Of a stretch of DNA of 64,000 nt, positions 34,992-43,906 are shown piece after piece. The notes under the pieces were generated by a model. It saw only the letters and a program-made list of their open reading frames with translations. It had not been told where the DNA came from and did not search any database. The DNA is taken from assembly GCF_004353915.1 (NCBI RefSeq), contig NZ_SMRP01000016.1:120577-184576 (forward strand). Direction: 5' to 3'. The DNA comes from Paraburkholderia silviterrae. Lineage in GTDB: Bacteria > Pseudomonadota > Gammaproteobacteria > Burkholderiales > Burkholderiaceae. Both the position numbers and the translations under genes were made by a program. Within the stretch, counting starts at the first letter, position 1. Every line of letters starts with the position of its first letter.

Positions 34992-35375
34992 ATGAAGGCT
35001 ATTCAGGCGTTCAAACTGGCAGCCGGCACGATGCTGGTCGCCGCCTCGCTCCACGTGTACGCGCAAGACGCAGCAAGCGCGCCCGCCCCGGGGGCGACCG
35101 ATGCCGCCAAGTCCCAGGCCCAGCAGTCGAAGGCGCAGTACAAGTCGGCCAAGGCGGCCAACCGTGCGCTCTCGCGCAAGGTGCGCGCGGCGCTCGCCAA
35201 GGACAAGGACATCAGCGTGGCCAACATCACCGTGCGCGCCAAGGACGGCGCCGTCATCCTGCAAGGCACGGTGCCGGAGCAAGACCAGGTCGACCGCGCC
35301 ACGGAAGTGGCGAAGGGCGTCGCTGGCGTGACCTCGGTCAAGAACGCGCTGACGATCCGCCCGGTCGGGACCTGA
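34992..35375 (+). CDS. Exported BON-domain protein
   Basis: A 127-residue periplasmic protein. It has a Sec signal peptide (MKAIQAFKLAAGTMLVAASLHVYAQ), a low-complexity Ala/Lys/Gln linker (residues about 28-60), then one BON domain (LSRKVRAALAKDKDISVANI, then VILQGTVPEQDQVDRATEVA). BON domains bind phospholipid head groups and are found in osmotically induced and outer-membrane stress proteins such as OsmY. The ATG at 34992 has GGAGAAA upstream. A strong terminator follows. Stress induction is likely by analogy. Confidence 0.88.
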   Translation: MKAIQAFKLAAGTMLVAASLHVYAQDAASAPAPGATDAAKSQAQQSKAQYKSAKAANRALSRKVRAALAKDKDISVANITVRAKDGAVILQGTVPEQDQVDRATEVAKGVAGVTSVKNALTIRPVGT

Positions 35376-35511
35376 TCGCCGGGATACGACGCGTGCCGGT
35401 CGCCTTGTGCGGCTGGCCTGCGTCGTGTGAACCGCGCCGGGAATGCATCAGGACCGGGCGCGCAGCGGTCTGGACTCACCCGGTCCGGCTCGAGCCGGGT
35501 TCACTCTGGAA

Positions 35512-35556
35512 GCCGCACATGCAATCAACGCAGAGGATTGCATGTGCGGCTTTTTC
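35512..35556 (+). terminator. Intrinsic terminator after the BON gene
   Basis: GCCGCACATGCAATC (35512-35526) pairs perfectly with GATTGCATGTGCGGC (35536-35550), followed by TTTTTC. A 15-bp stem. Confidence 0.88.
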
Positions 35557-35575
35557 ATTGGCGCCCCCGGTGCAC

Positions 35576-36505
35576 TCAGGGATCGATGTAGTGCATTTGC
35601 GGCGACTCGCCCATCAGGAGCGCATGGTTCGCGTCGGCGGCCGCTCGCAGATAATCCCAGAGCGACGTGATGCGCCGCAGCTTGCGCAGATCTTCGCGGC
35701 TGCATAGCCAGAAACGCCGCGTCACGACGATCTCTTCGGGGAGGATCGTCACGAGCCGCGGGTCGGGCTCGGCCATGAAGCAGGGCAGGATGGCGAGCGC
35801 GCTGCCTTGCAGCGCGGCATGATACTGCGCGATCACGCTCGTGCTGCACAGGCTTGCCGTGACATTGGGCGCGGTGCGTTCGAGGTAGAGCAGCTCATGG
35901 CTGAAGGCGAGATCGGCGACATAGCTGATGAACGCGTGATGGCGCAAGTCCGCCGCCGTGCGAATGGGCGCGTGCCGCTCGAGATACTCCGGCGTTCCAT
36001 ATAAGCGCAGGCGATAGTCGCACAGCTTCGTATAGACGTACTGGCCGCGCTCGGGGCGCTCGAGCATGATCGCCAGATCGGCTTCGCGCTTCGAGAGGCT
36101 CACGAAATGCGGGACCGGCAGCAGATCGATCAACATGTCGGGGTGCTTGCCGGTGAAGCGTGCCAGTTGCGGCGCAAGAAAGAAGCAGCCGAAGCCCTCG
36201 GTCGACCCCACCCTCACGTGGCCCGAGAGCGATTGCGCGCCGAGCGCGAACTGCTCGCTCGCCGACTGCACCGTGCTTTCGATGGTGTCCGCATAGGCCA
36301 GCAGGCGCTGGCCTTCGGCGGTCAGCACGAAGCCGCCCGAGCGCGATTTGTCGAACAGCACCGTGCCCAGCGCCGCTTCCAGCTCGCGCACGCGGCGCGC
36401 CACCGTTGTGTGGTCGACGCCGAGGCGCCGTGCCGCGCCGCTGGCGCGCTGGGTGCGCGCGACCTCCAGGAAATAGCGTAAATCGTCCCAGTTCAGCGTC
36501 TCCAT
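35576..36505 (-). CDS. LysR-type regulator, probable mmsAB activator
   Basis: A 309-residue LysR regulator. The N-terminal domain reads METLNWDDLRYFLEVARTQRASGAARRLGVDHTTVARRVREL, a subgroup with an HTTVARR recognition helix. The effector domain begins near GHVRVGSTEGFGCFFLAPQLARF. It is divergent from mmsAB across a 306-base gap and, by position, probably senses a valine-catabolic intermediate. The ATG at 36505 is preferred over one 8 codons upstream because the protein then starts at the usual distance from the helix-turn-helix. Confidence 0.86.
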   Translation of the reverse strand: METLNWDDLRYFLEVARTQRASGAARRLGVDHTTVARRVRELEAALGTVLFDKSRSGGFVLTAEGQRLLAYADTIESTVQSASEQFALGAQSLSGHVRVGSTEGFGCFFLAPQLARFTGKHPDMLIDLLPVPHFVSLSKREADLAIMLERPERGQYVYTKLCDYRLRLYGTPEYLERHAPIRTAADLRHHAFISYVADLAFSHELLYLERTAPNVTASLCSTSVIAQYHAALQGSALAILPCFMAEPDPRLVTILPEEIVVTRRFWLCSREDLRKLRRITSLWDYLRAAADANHALLMGESPQMHYIDP

Positions 36506-36634
36506 CGGTCTCGTTGTGCTTTTTTGCATATCGGATGGGCTTTTTCGTCTCTATACCGTGGATATTCGAATAACTATACTCGGTTCAAGACCTCTGCAAT
36601 ACGCGGTCGTCTATAACAAGGATGGAGACACCCG

Positions 36635-36757
36635 ATGCTCATGCAGTCGACCCCCGAAGGGGCGGACAAGATTGGCTTTCTCACGCGCGACTCCATCCCC
36701 GCCACGCATTCCGATGCGTTCGCAGCACGGCTGGCGCACCCGTCAATTAGATCGTAA
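36635..36757 (+). CDS. Short leader ORF upstream of mmsA
   Basis: A 40-codon frame, MLMQSTPEGADKIGFLTRDS..., ending at TAA 54 bases before the mmsA start. AAGGATGGAG lies a good distance before the ATG, so it should be translated. It contains no Val codon and only scattered Leu/Ile, so classical amino-acid attenuation is not indicated. It could be a leader peptide, a small regulatory protein or the remnant of a displaced gene. No homology recognised. Confidence 0.4.
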   Translation: MLMQSTPEGADKIGFLTRDSIPATHSDAFAARLAHPSIRS

Positions 36758-36811
36758 TCCTGCATATCCGGCTCAGGCCGGCCCGTTCAGACCTTTCAGA
36801 GAGAGTTAAAG

Positions 36812-38338
36812 ATGAACGCAGTCACCCAGGCATCCAACGCTCATGTCTCGACCGTCAAGCTGCTGATCGACGGCGAGTTCGTCGAATCGAAAACCACCGA
36901 ATGGCGCGACATCGTCAATCCGGCTACCCAGGAAGTGCTGGCGCGCGTGCCGTTTGCGACCGTCGAGGAAGTCGACAAGGCCGTCCAGAGTGCGCATGCC
37001 GCGTTCGCGACCTGGAAGAACACGCCGATCGGCACGCGCGTGCGCATCATGCTCAAGCTGCAGGCGCTGATTCGCGAGAACATGTCGCGCATTGCGCAGA
37101 CGCTCACTGCCGAGCAGGGCAAGACGCTGCCCGACGCGGAAGGCGATATCTTCCGCGGCCTCGAAGTGGTCGAGCACGCGTGCTCGATCGGCACGCTGCA
37201 ACAAGGCGCGTTCGCGGAGAACGTGGCCGGCGGCGTGGACACCTATACGCTGCAGCAGCCGATTGGCGTTTGCGCGGGCATCACGCCGTTCAATTTTCCC
37301 GCGATGATTCCGCTGTGGATGTTCCCGATGGCGATCGTCTGCGGCAACACCTTCGTGCTCAAGCCTTCCGAGCAGGATCCTCTATCCACGATGCAGCTCG
37401 TCGAGCTGGCCGTGGAGGCGGGTATTCCGGCAGGTGTGCTAAACGTCGTGCACGGCGGCAAGGAAGTCGTCGATGCGATCTGCTCGCATCCGCTCATCAA
37501 GGCCATTTCGTTCGTGGGCTCGACGGCCGTGGGCACGCATGTCTATCGCCTCGGCAGCGAGCACGGCAAGCGCGTGCAGTCGATGATGGGCGCGAAGAAC
37601 CACGCGGTCGTGCTGCCGGACGCCAACCGCGAGCAGGCGCTCAACGCGCTCGTGGGCGCGGCATTCGGCGCGGCGGGCCAGCGTTGCATGGCCACTTCGG
37701 TGGTGGTGCTCGTGGGCGAGGCGCAGCAATGGGTGCCCGAGCTCGTGGAGAAAGCGAAGACGCTCAAGGTCAACGCCGGCAAAGAGCCGAAGACCGATGT
37801 GGGCCCCGTTGTCTCGCGTGCCGCGAAGGCCCGCATTCTGGGCCTGATCGACTCGGGCGTGAAGCAGGGCGCCACGCTCGCGCTCGACGGCCGCGACGTG
37901 AAGGTGCCCGGCTATGAAAGCGGCAACTTCGTCGGCCCGACGGTGTTCACGAACGTGAAGACCGATATGGACATCTACACGAACGAGATCTTCGGGCCGG
38001 TGCTCGTCGTGCTGACCGCGAACACGCTCGACGAGGCCATTGGCATCGTCAACGCGAATCCGTTCGGCAACGGCGTGGGCCTCTTCACGCAAAGCGGTGC
38101 GGCGGCGCGCAAGTTCCAGAACGAGATCGATATCGGCCAGGTGGGCATCAATATTCCGATTCCGGTGCCGGTGCCGCATTTCAGCTTTACGGGCTCGCGC
38201 GGCTCGAAGCTCGGCGACCTTGGTCCGTACGGCAAACAGGTCGTACAGTTCTATACGCAGACCAAGACCGTGACGGCGCGCTGGTTCGACGATGCCACCA
38301 TCAACACCGGCGTGAACACGACGATCAACTTGCACTGA
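36812..38338 (+). CDS. mmsA: Methylmalonate-semialdehyde dehydrogenase (CoA-acylating)
   Basis: A 508-residue CoA-dependent aldehyde dehydrogenase that converts methylmalonate semialdehyde to propionyl-CoA in valine catabolism. Catalytic C292 lies in AAGQRCMATS. MMSDH features include QGKTLPDAEGDIFRGLEVVEHAC, QPIGVCAGITPFNFPAMIPLWMFP, MGAKNHAVVLPDA (Asn/His replacing the usual Glu general base, as in this CoA-acylating class) and the SFTGSRGSKLGDLGPYGKQ C-terminus. It forms an operon with mmsB, 41 bases downstream. Confidence 0.96.
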   Translation: MNAVTQASNAHVSTVKLLIDGEFVESKTTEWRDIVNPATQEVLARVPFATVEEVDKAVQSAHAAFATWKNTPIGTRVRIMLKLQALIRENMSRIAQTLTAEQGKTLPDAEGDIFRGLEVVEHACSIGTLQQGAFAENVAGGVDTYTLQQPIGVCAGITPFNFPAMIPLWMFPMAIVCGNTFVLKPSEQDPLSTMQLVELAVEAGIPAGVLNVVHGGKEVVDAICSHPLIKAISFVGSTAVGTHVYRLGSEHGKRVQSMMGAKNHAVVLPDANREQALNALVGAAFGAAGQRCMATSVVVLVGEAQQWVPELVEKAKTLKVNAGKEPKTDVGPVVSRAAKARILGLIDSGVKQGATLALDGRDVKVPGYESGNFVGPTVFTNVKTDMDIYTNEIFGPVLVVLTANTLDEAIGIVNANPFGNGVGLFTQSGAAARKFQNEIDIGQVGINIPIPVPVPHFSFTGSRGSKLGDLGPYGKQVVQFYTQTKTVTARWFDDATINTGVNTTINLH

Positions 38339-38379
38339 AGCGCCGCAGCGCCTGATTAACCATAAAGGGAGAATCGCTC

Positions 38380-39270
38380 ATGAAAATCGGTTTCATCGGG
38401 CTGGGCCACATGGGCGCGCCCATGGCGCTCAATCTGATCAAGGCGGGGCACGCGCTCACCGTGTTCGATCTGAGCGCCGAGGCGATGCAGACGCTCGCCG
38501 ATGCGGGCGCGACGCGGGCCGCAACGCCCAAGGCGGCCGCCACGGGCGCCGAATGGGTCGTCACCATGCTGCCCGCGGCGGCGCACGTGCGCACCGTGCT
38601 CAGCGCCGAAGACGGCGTGCTGGCGGGCATTGCGAAGGGCGTGACAATCATCGATTCGAGCACGATCGATCCGGCGAGTGCGAAGGAATTCGGTGCGCTC
38701 GCCGCGGCGCACGGCAACGCGTTCGTGGATGCGCCGGTGTCGGGCGGCACGGGCGGCGCGGCGGCGGGCACACTCACGTTCATGGTGGGCGGCAGCGCCG
38801 CGCTCTATGAAAGCGTGAAGCCCGTGCTCGCCGGCATGGGCAAGAACATCGTCCATTGCGGCGAGACGGGCACGGGGCAGGTGGCGAAGATCTGCAACAA
38901 CCTCGTGCTCGGCGTCACCATGGCGGGCGTGGCGGAGGCGATGGCGCTGGGCGAGGCGCTCGGGATCGACTCGAAGGTGCTGGGCGGCATCATGAATACG
39001 TCCACGGGCCGCTGCTGGAGCTCGGACACGTATAACCCGTTCCCGGGCGTGATCGAGACGGCGCCTTCGTCGCGCGGCTACACGGGCGGCTTCGGCACGG
39101 ACCTGATGCTCAAGGACATGGGCCTCGCCACCGACGCTGCGAAGAGCGTGCACCAGCCCGCCTATATGGGCGCGCTCGCGCAGCAGCTCTATCAGGCGAT
39201 GAGCAGCCGCGGCGACGGCAAGCTCGACTTCTCGGCCATCATCAAGCTGTATCGCGGCGAGAAGGGCTAA
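38380..39270 (+). CDS. mmsB: 3-hydroxyisobutyrate dehydrogenase
   Basis: A 296-residue beta-hydroxyacid dehydrogenase that oxidises 3-hydroxyisobutyrate to methylmalonate semialdehyde, the substrate of MmsA. The Rossmann start MKIGFIGLGHMGAPMALNL is followed by the substrate motif DAPVSGGTGGAAAGTLTFMVGG and catalytic K170 in GTGQVAKICNN. An AAGGGAG site precedes the ATG. A terminator with a 12-bp stem follows. Confidence 0.96.
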   Translation: MKIGFIGLGHMGAPMALNLIKAGHALTVFDLSAEAMQTLADAGATRAATPKAAATGAEWVVTMLPAAAHVRTVLSAEDGVLAGIAKGVTIIDSSTIDPASAKEFGALAAAHGNAFVDAPVSGGTGGAAAGTLTFMVGGSAALYESVKPVLAGMGKNIVHCGETGTGQVAKICNNLVLGVTMAGVAEAMALGEALGIDSKVLGGIMNTSTGRCWSSDTYNPFPGVIETAPSSRGYTGGFGTDLMLKDMGLATDAAKSVHQPAYMGALAQQLYQAMSSRGDGKLDFSAIIKLYRGEKG

Positions 39271-39297
39271 CTAAAGCGGCTCGGATCGTAGTGTCGC

Positions 39298-39330
39298 GGC
39301 GCGTGCTGTTTACAGCACGCGCCGTTTTCC
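39298..39330 (+). terminator. Intrinsic terminator of mmsAB
   Basis: GGCGCGTGCTG (39298-39308) pairs with CAGCACGCGCC (39313-39323) around a TTTA loop, followed by GTTTTCC. It lies just before the 3' end of the convergent squalene-synthase-like gene. Confidence 0.82.
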
Positions 39331-39331
39331 T

Positions 39332-40435
39332 TTATGCCTTCTCGATTGCGGCAATGCGCGTTTCGATACGCGCGAGCAGCCGCTTGAACCACATATCGAG
39401 CAACGCATTGGAAGGCGCCATTAGCGTCGAGCACGCGAGAATGCGATAGACGTCGTTGCGCGTGAGTTTGGAAGGCCGCGCGGGATCGAGCCAGTCTTCA
39501 TTGCCGACCAGCAGCTCCAGCGTCTCGAGTCCGATGAGGATCGGCCACAGGCACGCGAGCCGCAGACGCACGGACAGGCGCGGCAGCGCGAACGTATAGT
39601 CGATGGCCGCGCGGAAGTGATCGAGGGCGATGCGCACGAGCCCGAACATCAGCGGCCGGGCGCGCGCGGACGTGCCGGGGTGGAGCAGGTCCTCGGGCGT
39701 GAGGCCGGCCTGCGCGAGCATCGTCGCGGGCAGGTAGCAGCGGCCGATGCGCAGGTCCTTGCCGCAATCGCGCAGCACGTTCACCATTTGCAGCGCCTTG
39801 CCGAAGCGCACGCCGCGCTGGTACATGGTTTCGCGCAGCGCAGGGGCGAGCGTGCCGGGTAGATGCATATAGGTCATCCTGGTCCAGAACTCGCCCACGC
39901 AGCCCGCAACGAGGTACGTATAGCGGTCGAGCGCGTCCCATGTGCCGAGCGCGGCCACCTTGCCTGAGCGTTCGTCGGGGAAGGTGTTCAGATCGAACTC
40001 CATGCCCTCCGTGAGCGTCGTGACGATCTCGCGCACGGCGGTGCGGTCGGCATCGTCGAGTTGCGCCAGCACGTCGAGCGCGCCGCCAAGCGATTCAAGC
40101 AGCAGCTTCTCGTCCGATTGCGTTTGCTGGCCCGCGACTTCGCCGGCGATGCGTTGCAAGGCGTCGTCGTGCGCCGCGGCCTGGGATGTGCTTGGGGACG
40201 CGCCACCCGGGGCCGTGCCATTGACGCGCTCGCGCAGCGCGAGCAGCAGCGCGAGCCGCTGGGGCGGCGGGATCAGCGAGGTGTCGGCAATGGTGTCGGC
40301 GGCGCGCGCGAGCAGGTACGCCTCCCCCACGGGATCGCGCATCCCGGCGGGCAGCACGCGCATCGTGAGGTAGAACGAGCGGGAAACGCCTTTGAGCAAC
40401 GGACCGAGCAGGAAGGCCCGATTAGAATTCTGCAT
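39332..40435 (-). CDS. Squalene/phytoene synthase family protein
   Basis: A 367-residue all-alpha prenyltransferase-like protein. The first aspartate-rich motif is DTIAD in LLARAADTIADTS and the second is D-x3-D in NVLRDCGKDL. SRSFYLTMRVLP at the N-terminus and YTYLVAGCVGEFWT correspond to squalene-synthase substrate segments. It resembles classical farnesyl-diphosphate farnesyltransferases more than the split HpnC/HpnD pair. No hpn or carotenoid genes are adjacent, so the product (squalene, or another head-to-head prenyl condensate) is open. A 50-residue insert around residues 75-95 (TAPGGASPSTSQAA) is low-complexity. Confidence 0.85.
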   Translation of the reverse strand: MQNSNRAFLLGPLLKGVSRSFYLTMRVLPAGMRDPVGEAYLLARAADTIADTSLIPPPQRLALLLALRERVNGTAPGGASPSTSQAAAHDDALQRIAGEVAGQQTQSDEKLLLESLGGALDVLAQLDDADRTAVREIVTTLTEGMEFDLNTFPDERSGKVAALGTWDALDRYTYLVAGCVGEFWTRMTYMHLPGTLAPALRETMYQRGVRFGKALQMVNVLRDCGKDLRIGRCYLPATMLAQAGLTPEDLLHPGTSARARPLMFGLVRIALDHFRAAIDYTFALPRLSVRLRLACLWPILIGLETLELLVGNEDWLDPARPSKLTRNDVYRILACSTLMAPSNALLDMWFKRLLARIETRIAAIEKA

Positions 40436-41042
40436 GTCGGTTGGGGCAGTGGAACGGCAGCCGCATTGTAGCGTGGACGAGAAAAGGGGGACCGGTGAGA
40501 CTCGATCGTGCGTTCTTCGACTTGCAGGTCCGCTTTGCCGAGGGCGTTGCGCGCATCGCGGGCATGCCGCCCGGAAAGGTCATGCTCACGCGGCTCGCTG
40601 AAACACGCGATGCCTGCGCGATCAGGCAGTGCTTTGCGCTAAGCGCGATCGCCGTTCAGGCACCCGCGAGCGTGTTCCATGAGCATGGGTTTGCAACCGA
40701 CCGCCCACGCTGAAACGATCCGCATCGCGCCGATGTGGCACACAAGAAGCTTTCGGGCCGACATGGCCCCATGAGCCGCTGTTCATTCGATTGTCTGCAT
40801 GCTGTCGGGCTTCGTAATCGTCTCGATTACCGCGTGTTTCTCGAGCCGCTATGGCGAACGAGCCGAAGCGGAAATCTGAACGGCGGGAAGCCGCGCGATA
40901 CAGGCCGTCTCGGCCGCGTGGGTCAAGGCGCATGGCCGGCGCGGCAATATTGATGAAAGTAATGCACGTAACGCCCGCGTAACTGGACGCTGCGCCGCGC
41001 CGACTAGACTCCGCCGATGCATTTCGTCACGGAGCGCCGTCC
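40436..41042. other. Intergenic region with a possible gene remnant
   Basis: About 600 bases between the squalene-synthase-like gene and the hypothetical gene at 41043. Apart from the short remnant listed separately I see no gene, terminator or clear promoter. Confidence 0.4.
40495..40713 (+). pseudogene. Possible 5' remnant of a hypothetical gene
   Basis: A GTG at 40495 with AGGGGG upstream opens a frame beginning MRLDRAFFDLQVRFAEGVARIAGMP, which looks like genuine protein (amphipathic helices, normal composition). After about 35 residues the translation becomes chance-like and ends at codon 73. This is what a truncated or frameshifted gene would leave. I cannot name the original family with confidence. 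Confidence 0.35.
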
Positions 41043-41441
41043 ATGTCCACGTCTACGTCACTTGCCATCGATTCGCTGCGCGGTTTCGAGTTGAGCGCGG
41101 ACGGTCAGTACCTGATGGTCAACGGCAATCAGCCGGACAGCGTCGCCTTGCACTGTTCGGTCATGCACGAGTTGCTGGCCGCGCTCTCCAACGCGATTGG
41201 CTGCTCCGAGCGCATCCGCCACAAGGCCGCGAGCGTGAAGTTCGCCATGCCCTGCGAGGCGTGGGAAGTCGGGCGCGAGTCGGGCGCCGTGCAGCATCTG
41301 GTGATGAGCTTTCGCCTGCCCGGCGGCGCCGAGCTCTCGTTTCGCCTGCACCCGGCGCAGGCGGCGCATATGACCGAGGTGCTAACGCTTGCCACCGGGC
41401 TCGCCACGCCGCGGCGGCCGGGCAGGGCGCGCATGCAATAG
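41043..41441 (+). CDS. Conserved hypothetical protein
   Basis: A 132-residue soluble protein. It has an MSTSTSLAIDSLRGFELSADGQYLMVN start, a helical middle (HELLAALSNAIGCSERIRHK) and a C-terminal beta-strand region (VMSFRLPGGAELSFRLHPAQAAHMTEVL). It is cysteine-poor, with no signal peptide or metal motif. I do not recognise the family. It lies 124 bases upstream of the BamA-like gene and may be co-transcribed. Confidence 0.65.
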   Translation: MSTSTSLAIDSLRGFELSADGQYLMVNGNQPDSVALHCSVMHELLAALSNAIGCSERIRHKAASVKFAMPCEAWEVGRESGAVQHLVMSFRLPGGAELSFRLHPAQAAHMTEVLTLATGLATPRRPGRARMQ

Positions 41442-41565
41442 CGCAGCCCGTGCGCGGTTTTCCGCGCCTTCCTTCAAGAGTGCGAACGCTTTTCGCCGCG
41501 TGTCGCTTGTCGAGTCGCGCACGGCTGCGCGGCCTTTCCGTTGGCCCTTTTTCCCGAACTCCTGC

Positions 41566-43878
41566 ATGACGGTTTCAACCACTACGCGCTACGCTCGCGC
41601 GCTGACTTTCGCCAGCTTCGGTCTTGGCATGGCCGCCACCGCGCACGCCACCGAGCCCTTCGTGGTCCAGGACATCCGCATCGACGGGCTGACGCGCATC
41701 GAGCCCGGCACCGTGTTCGCGTATCTGCCGATCAAGCAGGGCGACACCTTCACCGATGACAAGGCCTCCGAAGCGATTCGCGCGCTCTACGCCACGGGCT
41801 TTTTCAGCGACGTGCGCATTGCCACTGAAGGCAGCACGGTTGTCGTGCAGGTGCAGGAGCGGCCGGCTATCGGCACCATCGACTTTGCGGGCATTCACGA
41901 GTTCGACAAGGACAACCTCACCAAGGCGCTCAAGTCGGTCGGGCTCTCGCCGGGGCTCAGCTACGACAAGGCGCTCGTCGACAAGGCCGAGCAGGAGCTC
42001 AAGCGCCAGTACCTCACGCGCGGCTACTATGCCGCCGAAGTCACCACCACGGTCACGCCGATCGACCGCAACCGCGTGGGCCTGCTGTTTTCGGTGGTTG
42101 AGGGGCCGAGCGCGAAGATCCGCCAGATCAACTTCATCGGCAACAAGGTGTTCAGCGAGGGCACGCTGTTCGACGAAATGCAGCTTTCCGCGCCGAACTG
42201 GTTCTCCTGGTACACGAAGAACGATCTGTACTCCAAAGAGAAGCTCACCGGCGATCTCGAGAACGTGCGGACCTACTATCTCGACCGTGGCTACCTGGAG
42301 TTCAACATCGACTCCACCCAGGTGTCGCTCTCGCCCGACAAGAAGGACATGTATCTGACCGTGTCGATACATGAGGGCGAGCCCTATACGATTTCGGGCG
42401 TGAGTCTCGCAGGCAATCTGCTCGACCGCGAAGCGGAGCTCAAGAAGCTGATTGGCGTGAAGCCTGGGCAGCGTTTTTCCGCGCAGAAGCTCAAGGACAC
42501 GACGAAGGCGCTCGTCGACAAGCTCGGCGAATACGGCTATGCCTTCGCGACCGTCAACGCCGAGCCGCAGATCGATCAGGTGCGCCATACGGTGAACCTC
42601 ACCTTGCAGGTCGATCCGGGGCGCCGCGTGTACGTGCGCCGCATCAACGTGATCGGCAACACGCGCACGCGCGACGAAGTCGTGCGCCGGGAAATGCGCC
42701 AGCTCGAAAGCTCGTGGTTCGATTCGAACCGCCTCGCGCTCTCGAAGGACCGCGTCAACCGGCTCGGCTATTTCACCGACGTCGACGTGACGACGGTGCC
42801 GGTGGAAGGCACGCAGGACGAAGTGGATATCGACGTGAAGGTCACCGAGAAGCCCACGGGCACGATCTCGCTGGGCTTGGGTTACGGCTCGGGCGAGGGC
42901 CCCATCATCTCTGCGGGCATCTCGCAGGATAACGTGTTCGGCTCCGGCACCAGCCTGTCGTTGAACGTCAATACGGCCACCACCTATCGCACGCTCTCGG
43001 TCACGCAGATCGACCCGTATTTCACGATCGACGGGATCAAGCGCATTACCGACGTCTACTATCGCACGACCGAGCCGCTCTACTATTCGAGCACGAATGA
43101 CACGAGCTTTCGCATCATCTCGTACGGCGCGGACACGAAGTTCGGCATTCCGTTCTCGGAGACCGACATGGTGTACTTCGGTCTCGGCATCGAGCAGGAC
43201 CGTCTCGACATCGACGCGAACACGCCGCAGACGTACAAGGACTATGTGAACGAATTCGGGCGGGTCTCGAATACGGTGCCGTTCACGGTGGGCTGGTCGC
43301 GCGACAACCGCGACAGCGCGCTCGTGCCGAGCCGCGGCTACTTCGCCCAGGCCAACGCCGAGTACGGCACCCCCATCGGCACGCAGTACTACAAGGCCGA
43401 TGCACAAATGCAGTACTACTACTCGTTTGCGCGCGGCTTCGTGCTGGGGGTGAACTTTCAGGGCGGCTATGGCAACGGGCTCGGCGGCAAGCCGTATCCG
43501 ATCTTCAAGAATTACTACGCGGGCGGCATCGGCTCGGTGCGGGGCTACGAGTCGGGCTCGCTGGGCCCGCGCGACGCATCCACGGGCGACCCGATTGGCG
43601 GCTCGAAAATGGTGGTCGGCAATATCGAGCTGACTTTCCCGCTGCCGGGCACGGGCTACGACCGCACACTGCGCGTGTTCACGTTCGTGGACGGCGGCAA
43701 CGTCTGGGGCACCGAAGGCAACAGCATTGGCGCGAACGGGCTGCGCTACAGCTACGGCGCGGGCCTCGAATGGATCTCGCCGATCGGCCCGCTCAAGCTC
43801 GACCTCGGCTTCCCGATCGTCAAGCACGCGGGCGACCAGTACCAGAAGTTCCAGTTCCAGATCGGCACGTCGTTCTAG
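41566..43878 (+). CDS. BamA-like outer-membrane assembly protein (Omp85), orphan paralogue
   Basis: A 770-residue Omp85 protein. It has a signal peptide ending TAHAT, five N-terminal POTRA repeats (residues about 30-360, each opening with a strand such as VVQDIRIDGLTRIEPG), then a 16-stranded barrel with the Omp85 VRGY motif (GGIGSVRGYESGSLGPRD) and a terminal strand ending FQFQIGTSF. Length and domain order match BamA. The normal bamA neighbours (rseP, skp/ompH, lpxD, fabZ) are absent, so this is probably a second, specialised copy. The ATG at 41566 begins the signal peptide; an open frame upstream overlaps the previous gene. Confidence 0.9.
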   Translation: MTVSTTTRYARALTFASFGLGMAATAHATEPFVVQDIRIDGLTRIEPGTVFAYLPIKQGDTFTDDKASEAIRALYATGFFSDVRIATEGSTVVVQVQERPAIGTIDFAGIHEFDKDNLTKALKSVGLSPGLSYDKALVDKAEQELKRQYLTRGYYAAEVTTTVTPIDRNRVGLLFSVVEGPSAKIRQINFIGNKVFSEGTLFDEMQLSAPNWFSWYTKNDLYSKEKLTGDLENVRTYYLDRGYLEFNIDSTQVSLSPDKKDMYLTVSIHEGEPYTISGVSLAGNLLDREAELKKLIGVKPGQRFSAQKLKDTTKALVDKLGEYGYAFATVNAEPQIDQVRHTVNLTLQVDPGRRVYVRRINVIGNTRTRDEVVRREMRQLESSWFDSNRLALSKDRVNRLGYFTDVDVTTVPVEGTQDEVDIDVKVTEKPTGTISLGLGYGSGEGPIISAGISQDNVFGSGTSLSLNVNTATTYRTLSVTQIDPYFTIDGIKRITDVYYRTTEPLYYSSTNDTSFRIISYGADTKFGIPFSETDMVYFGLGIEQDRLDIDANTPQTYKDYVNEFGRVSNTVPFTVGWSRDNRDSALVPSRGYFAQANAEYGTPIGTQYYKADAQMQYYYSFARGFVLGVNFQGGYGNGLGGKPYPIFKNYYAGGIGSVRGYESGSLGPRDASTGDPIGGSKMVVGNIELTFPLPGTGYDRTLRVFTFVDGGNVWGTEGNSIGANGLRYSYGAGLEWISPIGPLKLDLGFPIVKHAGDQYQKFQFQIGTSF

Positions 43879-43906
43879 GCGAAGCCTGCGAGCCCGCCCT
43901 GGCGCT

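Noticed and set aside
40735..40953. 72-codon frame beginning MAHKKLSGRHGP
   Set aside because: No ribosome-binding site or recognisable pattern; likely chance.
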